The position numbers were made by a program, and so were the translations under genes. This document shows positions 4,407-7,597 of a stretch of DNA of 7,597 nt, in pieces. The notes beneath the pieces are model-generated. The model did no database searches. It was given only the letters and a program-made list of their open reading frames with translations, and was not told the origin of the DNA. How positions within the stretch are numbered: the stretch's first letter is position 1; every line of letters begins with the position of its first letter. The DNA is from Candidatus Aenigmatarchaeota archaeon (GTDB taxonomy: Archaea; Aenigmatarchaeota; Aenigmatarchaeia; GW2011-AR5), in assembly GCA_016187365.1 (NCBI GenBank), contig JACPJX010000020.1, positions 2,394-9,990 on the forward strand, in the 5' to 3' direction.

Positions 4407-4758
4407 GCCCTTCGAGATATTTCTCGCCTGCGGATTTCAGGGTTCCGGTGACTCCCAGAACCTTCACAATACACTTGCTTTCGCTAACTATTTGAACCAG
4501 AGACAGGGATGCCCTGACGGATTCAACGGCGCCGTTCCCGCATTTTATTATTCCCACCTGCCTCTTGTCATCGTACAGGTTTGATATGAACCATATGCGG
4601 GCGTCAGACGCCCCAGCCTCCCCTGTCAGGTCCATGAGCGACGACCATACCGAGTTTGAAAGATCGCCGTATTCAACAGGGTGTTCTGATATGACTTCGA
4701 ACACTATATACCTTTTCTTCGGCCTCATCGAGGGCGGCAGCGTCTTAGGCCTGTCCAT
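4384..4758 (-). CDS. rnp2: Ribonuclease P protein component 2 (Pop5 family)
   Basis: Rnp2 is the archaeal Pop5 homologue. Together with Rnp3 it forms the heterotetramer that activates the catalytic domain of the RNase P RNA in pre-tRNA 5' processing. The 124-aa protein has the typical N-terminus LPPSMRPKKRYIVFEVISE, the strand segment ARIWFISNLYDDKRQVGIIKC, and SVRASLSLVQ before the last strand (CIVKVLGVTGTLKSA). Length is normal. ATG 4758 is chosen because the conserved LPPxxRPKKRYI motif comes just after it; ATG 4728 would cut this motif. It overlaps the end of rnp3 by 14 nt and the start of aIF2-beta by 23 nt, so the three are one transcript. Confidence 0.92.
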   Translation of the reverse strand: MDRPKTLPPSMRPKKRYIVFEVISEHPVEYGDLSNSVWSSLMDLTGEAGASDARIWFISNLYDDKRQVGIIKCGNGAVESVRASLSLVQIVSESKCIVKVLGVTGTLKSAGEKYLEGHDKNGIS

Positions 4759-5461
4759 GCTGCTCGCCTCCGTGAATCCATACGCCTTCCCACCGCTTTC
4801 CCGAAAGTTTCTCCCTATTGAGCTTCAGCATCTCTTCCTGGACTGACGAGACGGATTCGATGGCCTTGCTCATGTCCATCCCCATCAGGCCCGCAACCGA
4901 CGCCAGTTCCCTCCCCCCTCTCATGCCCCATTTCGTCACGGCCCCCGAGTTTGTGACCACCGGAGTCCCGTATTTCTTGAGCAAATCCACGTTTCTCTTT
5001 ATTGAAGTCATGGCGAAAACGCGGTTCTTCCTGTGGGATTCAAGGATTTCGCGGAAGTTTATCTCGACAGCCACGTTGTTCTCCTTGGCGGCCTTGACGC
5101 ACACGTGGTCGAGCCCGGAGTCCTTCCTGCCGAGTTCCGGGTGGCACAGTATGTCCACCATGGAATTTTCGCACGCCGCGCGGTTTATCTCGTAATCGCC
5201 CCCGTGAACAAGAATTATCTCGGCTTTCTCCCTCGCCGCCCGGACGGCATTCCTCATTTCCTCGGGACTGGACGCCTTTATCATGGCAACCGAAACAATG
5301 TCCATCCCCTCCATCTTCGGCAAAGATTCCAGCCTGCCGGGATAATATCTTACAATGCCGATGCCCGCCAGCCCCAGGCGCTTCGCCATCCCGGCCATGT
5401 CTTCCACGCTGTCCTCGCCTATCGAGAGCGTTGAATGGACGTGAAGGTCATAGAATGCCAT
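4745..5461 (-). CDS. rnp3: Ribonuclease P protein component 3 (Rpp30 family)
   Basis: Rnp3 is the archaeal Rpp30 homologue, a TIM-barrel PHP-like protein that pairs with Rnp2 in RNase P. The 238-aa protein starts MAFYDLHVHST, the PHP-like first strand with H7 and H9, then GLAGIGIVRY. Later come ILVHGGDYEINRAA, MVDILCHPELG, KENNVAVEINFREILESH, and TPVVTNSGA with the terminal helices; these follow the Rpp30 pattern. The family uses this fold for protein and RNA contacts and is not known to need PHP catalysis. ATG 5461 is about 27 bp from a TATA box, so this is the leaderless first gene of the cluster rnp3 - rnp2 - aIF2-beta - DUF424 - pilin-like. Length is normal. Confidence 0.93.
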   Translation of the reverse strand: MAFYDLHVHSTLSIGEDSVEDMAGMAKRLGLAGIGIVRYYPGRLESLPKMEGMDIVSVAMIKASSPEEMRNAVRAAREKAEIILVHGGDYEINRAACENSMVDILCHPELGRKDSGLDHVCVKAAKENNVAVEINFREILESHRKNRVFAMTSIKRNVDLLKKYGTPVVTNSGAVTKWGMRGGRELASVAGLMGMDMSKAIESVSSVQEEMLKLNREKLSGKRWEGVWIHGGEQHGQA

Positions 5462-5477
5462 GTTTATAATTATAATT

Positions 5478-5483
5478 AAAAAA
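5478..5483 (-). terminator. Oligo-T tract after rpl15e
   Basis: Six T residues on the minus strand, about 20 nt after the rpl15e stop and inside the rnp3 promoter, fit the intrinsic U-tract termination of archaeal polymerases. A strong stop is not certain; readthrough into rnp3 is possible. Confidence 0.4.
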
Positions 5484-5484
5484 G

Positions 5485-5494
5485 TTTATAATAA
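5485..5494 (-). promoter_or_regulatory. TATA box of the rnp3 operon
   Basis: The minus strand reads TTATTATAAA here. The TATAA core, centred near 5488, is about 27 bp from ATG 5461, which predicts a leaderless mRNA. No SD precedes the ATG. Confidence 0.55.
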
Positions 5495-5502
5495 CATGAG
5501 CT

Positions 5503-6000
5503 TCAGCGGCTTTTTTTCGCTGCGCCTGTCAGCCCGCGGTAGGCACGGCCCCGCTGGCCCGCAATCCACTTTATTCTGGGGTCGTTTTTTATGACAGGAT
5601 GGTCCGGGTCGACCATGATTATCTCGAAATAGTGATTTCTGCCATCACTACCTAGTGGGTATGAATTCAGCACTTCCATGTTTGGGAACTTCTTCATGGT
5701 GCGCCTCTCGGCGATGGACTGCTTGCTCATTGACGTGGTGAAACTCACGAGGCCGACATTTGTCGGGTGCCTCCCTTTCCTTATGGTGCGCCTTTTCCTC
5801 CCGCCCTTTCTGACGCGCACCCTCACGACGACGTAGCCCTGCTTCGCCCTGTAGCCCAGCGAGCGGGCGCGGCCCAGCTTTGAAGGGCCGGCGATGCGCT
5901 GGACAACGAGGCCTTTCCTCCACTCGTCAGCCTTCTCCCTGAGGGCTGGCTTGTCCATATTTTCCCATGCGTCTTTCATGTAACCGTAGGAGCTTTTCAT
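5503..6000 (-). CDS. rpl15e: 50S ribosomal protein L15e (eL15)
   Basis: eL15 is a 23S-rRNA-binding protein of archaeal and eukaryotic large subunits. The 165-aa protein shows YMKDAWENM, LVVQRIAGPSKLGRARSLGY, KQGYVVVRVRVRKGGRKRRTI, GRHPTNVGLVSFTTSMS, AERRTMKKFPNMEVLNSYPL, HYFEIIMVDPDHPVIKNDPR and GQRGRAYRGLTGAAKKSR. The usual archaeal protein is about 190-195 aa and continues after RGLTSAGKK with a basic tail; here the tail is missing. ATG 6000 is chosen: the TATA box at 6023-6030 predicts a start almost exactly there, and family members begin shortly before the Y-x-x-x-x-W helix. GTG 6009 is an alternative. It lies upstream of the RNase P genes on the same strand, a neighbourhood known in other archaea. 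Confidence 0.95.
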   Translation of the reverse strand: MKSSYGYMKDAWENMDKPALREKADEWRKGLVVQRIAGPSKLGRARSLGYRAKQGYVVVRVRVRKGGRKRRTIRKGRHPTNVGLVSFTTSMSKQSIAERRTMKKFPNMEVLNSYPLGSDGRNHYFEIIMVDPDHPVIKNDPRIKWIAGQRGRAYRGLTGAAKKSR

Positions 6001-6021
6001 CGTTTCCACTTTAACTTAGGG

Positions 6022-6034
6022 TTTTTTATACTTA
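6022..6034. promoter_or_regulatory. Shared promoter region of rpl15e and the 6077 gene
   Basis: On the minus strand TATAAAAA (6030-6023) is the best TATA box of the window and predicts a leaderless start near 6001 for rpl15e. On the plus strand the same DNA reads TTTTTTATACTTA and predicts a start near 6053, which would leave a ~24-nt leader carrying the SD of the 6077 gene. Confidence 0.55.
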
Positions 6035-6065
6035 TGAGTTTAGTAGAGATTATTTAAGTCATGGT

Positions 6066-6071
6066 GAGGTG
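6066..6071 (+). promoter_or_regulatory. Shine-Dalgarno site of the small membrane protein gene
   Basis: GAGGTG lies 5 nt before ATG 6077, the same motif and spacing as in the AbrB gene. It fixes the start and excludes the out-of-frame ATG at 6061. Confidence 0.7.
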
Positions 6072-6076
6072 GTCTG

Positions 6077-6328
6077 ATGCATTCCGGAATAAAGCTCGTG
6101 ATCGGGATCCTTATATTTCTGGCAGGCCTGTACTGGTACGCGCCGGGCAATGCGCTCGGAAGCACGCTTGCCGACCTCAGGACAGTCTTCATGGGAGTGT
6201 TCGGCCTCTTCCTGATATTCCTCGGGCTGATAGTCGCGTGGATAGAATACGAGGACATCAGGTGGGAGTCAAAGGAGAAGAAGGAGAAGGCGGCAAAGAA
6301 AGAGGTTCCTGCTGCAAAGAAGAAGTAA
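6077..6328 (+). CDS. Small two-helix membrane protein
   Basis: This 83-aa protein has two hydrophobic helices, residues ~5-22 (IKLVIGILIFLAGLYWY) and ~37-56 (TVFMGVFGLFLIFLGLIVAW), joined by a short loop (PGNALGSTLADLR). The C-terminal tail (residues ~62-83) is a charged Lys/Glu/Ala run ending in AAKKK, which should stay in the cytoplasm by the positive-inside rule and place both ends inside. I know no named family; the tail could bind nucleic acid, a ribosome or a protein partner, but this is inference. A strong SD fixes the start. It diverges from rpl15e across a 76-bp region with a shared promoter. Confidence 0.82.
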   Translation: MHSGIKLVIGILIFLAGLYWYAPGNALGSTLADLRTVFMGVFGLFLIFLGLIVAWIEYEDIRWESKEKKEKAAKKEVPAAKKK

Positions 6329-6343
6329 TTTTTCATTCTTCTT
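6329..6343 (+). terminator. U-rich terminator candidate
   Basis: TTTTTCATTCTTCTT follows directly after the TAA of the membrane protein gene, without a hairpin. Such U-rich tracts are typical archaeal termination signals. Confidence 0.45.
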
Positions 6344-6344
6344 A

Positions 6345-6356
6345 ATTATTATAATT
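6345..6356 (+). promoter_or_regulatory. Putative TATA box before the propeller gene
   Basis: ATTATTATAATT is centred near 6350 and predicts transcription start near 6375. This is exactly the first ATG after it, the start of the 24-codon ORF, and not the in-frame starts of the propeller (6434, 6449). Confidence 0.5.
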
Positions 6357-6374
6357 TCTGATTCAAATTACCTT

Positions 6375-6449
6375 ATGTCCGATGATTACTGGAGCAAAGA
6401 CAACAAGATAGGGACCGGCGCGGGGATAGGGTCATGTCATCAACAATAA
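6375..6449 (+). CDS. 24-codon upstream ORF, or displaced N-terminus of the propeller
   Basis: ATG 6375 begins a reading frame (MSDDYWSKDNKIGTG...) that ends at TAA 6447-6449. A TATA box at leaderless distance makes this ATG the probable first translated codon. The peptide resembles a true soluble N-terminus. The propeller continues in another frame: removing the two bases 6435-6436, or an equivalent -2/+1 change, would fuse this peptide to TIMVGKNIVFGAFD without a break. The TAA shares its last A with ATG 6449 of the propeller (TAATG), so termination-reinitiation is the other reading. I cannot decide between a frameshifted start and a coupled leader peptide. Confidence 0.45.
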   Translation: MSDDYWSKDNKIGTGAGIGSCHQQ

Positions 6450-7597
6450 TGGTCGGAAAGAATATAGTATTCGGCGCTTTCGACAATTTTGTCTATGCGC
6501 TCGACCCGGAAAATGGCAAGACGGTATGGAAATTCAGGACAAACGGCCCTGTTTATTCTACTCCAGCCTTTGACGGCAACAGGATATATGCCGGCTCCGC
6601 AGACGGACTTGTATACGCTTTAGATGTGGACGGAAACTTGATATGGAAATTCAACTCAAGCTCTAGTATTATGAACTCATCTATTGTATGCTCAGACGGC
6701 ATGGTGTTTTTTGGCAACGATTCGGGGTATTTTTATTGCTTGAATGATAATGGAGGTCTGATATGGAAATTCCTTACCGGAGGTTCTGTAAGGACAATGC
6801 CGGTAAGGACAATGCCGGCTATTCTTAAGGACAGGGTAATTTTCGGGTCCCATGATCACAACCTATACTGCCTTGATAGGAACGGCAATAAGCTGTGGAA
6901 ATTTCTCACAGGCGGGCCAATATGGACCCAGCCATGCTTGGTTGACAATGATGGGAAGCTTCTCTGGAGTTTTGGCAAAAGGCAGGTATCCGACGAAAGC
7001 GAGTTTCTAGTGTATTTCGGAGGCTTTGATGGTGGTGTTTACTGCCTGAACGACGCTGGCAGATTTCAATGGAAATGCCACACAAACGGCATCAATTCTT
7101 CCGGGCCTGAGTTCGAGAACTGTATCTTATATTTCGGCTCCTCAAACGGATATTTTTACAAGGTGGATGCTTCGGAAGGAAGAATTCTTCTGAAGCTCAA
7201 AACAATGGAAATAGGGCATTCAACGCCAACTATTCGCGGAAATGAGGTATTCTTCTGCGACTATGTTTCCGGAAATGACTCGTTTTCCGGCGGCGGCATA
7301 AACTGCATCAGCAAAGAAGGCGAGGCTCTGTGGAGGTTTGAGACTCACGGCCCTGCAGTTTCAACACCTCTTGCCGTAAAAAACATGCTTTACGCAGGCA
7401 GCTTTGACGGCTTCATGTATGCCATCGATGTCAAAAGGCGCAGGCTAGACTGGAAATTCAGGACTCTGTACGAGAAAGCGAATTTTGATTACCGTTCATT
7501 CGCATCCCACGCAAAGGAACAGGAAGAAAAGGCGGGCAGGATTCTCAGCGTGTGGCATGCCGAGGCAAAAGACCCGAAAGGGCCCAGAGGTCATTAC
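6434..7597 (+). CDS. PQQ/BamB-like beta-propeller protein (3' end outside the window)
   Basis: The frame is open for 388 codons to the window end. It has about eight repeats of the PQQ-like type: (I/V)xFGSxDGxxYxLDxxGxxxWKF, with W-K-F or W-R-F near 6526, 6644, 6764, 6896, 7070, 7331 and 7451, and a degenerate sixth blade. This fits an eight-bladed BamB-like propeller, which usually acts as a binding scaffold. There is no signal peptide or membrane helix, so it is probably cytoplasmic, unlike most PQQ-propeller proteins, unless the true N-terminus is elsewhere. After the last blade (from ~7460) the sequence becomes Lys/Glu/His-rich and non-repetitive, the start of a further domain. In-frame starts are ATG 6434 and ATG 6449; frame 2 is closed by a TGA at 6383-6385. 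The gene is less GC-rich than its neighbours. Confidence 0.85.
   Translation, partial: MSSTIMVGKNIVFGAFDNFVYALDPENGKTVWKFRTNGPVYSTPAFDGNRIYAGSADGLVYALDVDGNLIWKFNSSSSIMNSSIVCSDGMVFFGNDSGYFYCLNDNGGLIWKFLTGGSVRTMPVRTMPAILKDRVIFGSHDHNLYCLDRNGNKLWKFLTGGPIWTQPCLVDNDGKLLWSFGKRQVSDESEFLVYFGGFDGGVYCLNDAGRFQWKCHTNGINSSGPEFENCILYFGSSNGYFYKVDASEGRILLKLKTMEIGHSTPTIRGNEVFFCDYVSGNDSFSGGGINCISKEGEALWRFETHGPAVSTPLAVKNMLYAGSFDGFMYAIDVKRRRLDWKFRTLYEKANFDYRSFASHAKEQEEKAGRILSVWHAEAKDPKGPRGHY
6788..6817 (+). repeat. Perfect 15-bp tandem duplication in the propeller gene
   Basis: GTAAGGACAATGCCG occurs twice in direct succession (6788-6802 and 6803-6817), encoding VRTMP twice between the third and fourth blades. 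The other blades carry only one such segment at this place, so one copy is an in-frame insertion. Confidence 0.95.

Noticed and set aside
4818..5434. Two plus-strand open frames opposite rnp3
   Set aside because: Rnp3 family motifs fix the minus strand; these are shadows.
5648..5923. 91-codon minus-strand frame within rpl15e
   Set aside because: It is the wrong frame of L15e; the Arg/Lys/Ala-rich composition comes from the basic ribosomal protein.
6788..6817. Direct repeat as a CRISPR-like unit
   Set aside because: There are only two adjacent copies without spacers, inside a coding frame.

Overview
The window is archaeal chromosome. It encodes an archaeal-type Rpo10, the large subunit of replication factor C, two RNase P proteins of the archaeal/eukaryotic type (Rpp30 and Pop5 families), aIF2-beta, a DUF424 protein and ribosomal protein L15e. 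Promoters look archaeal: TATA boxes sit about 25 bp upstream of starts that mostly have no leader. Tight overlaps, interlocked convergent stop codons and shortened informational proteins (L15e about 165 aa, RfcL about 366 aa) suggest a streamlined genome, possibly a DPANN-type lineage. That placement is inference from style, not from a tree.

Layout. (1) 1-422, plus: the last 35 codons of an unidentified gene, possibly a toxin, then a zinc-finger/AbrB protein; this looks like a toxin-antitoxin pair cut by the window edge. (2) 468-671, plus: rpoN (Rpo10). (3) 712-1260: an AT-richer stretch with an orphan 85-aa gene, then a run of hairpins (974-1132) whose own TATA box overlaps the stop codon of that gene; this is the best candidate for an undescribed RNA. 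(4) 1261-1948, plus: two overlapping unidentified genes. (5) 1945-2154, minus: a 69-aa protein with an AT-hook-like motif and one classical C2H2 zinc finger, divergent from rfcL (2221-3321, plus) across a shared TATA element. (6) 3318-5461, minus: one cluster read rnp3 - rnp2 - aIF2-beta - DUF424 - pilin-like membrane protein, every junction overlapping. (7) 5503-6000, minus: rpl15e with its own leaderless promoter. (8) 6077-6328, plus: a small two-helix membrane protein. (9) 6375-7597, plus: a cytoplasmic-looking PQQ/BamB-type beta-propeller of about eight blades, incomplete at the window end, with a disturbed N-terminus (24-codon upstream ORF ending in TAATG, or a frameshift) and a fresh 15-bp tandem duplication.

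How they fit together. The minus cluster joins the RNase P partners Rnp3 and Rnp2 to translation initiation (aIF2-beta) and lies next to L15e, so it is a translation/RNA-processing block. The plus genes around it serve transcription (Rpo10) and replication (RfcL). The flanks (toxin-antitoxin-like pair, hairpin region, propeller gene) look like accessory DNA.
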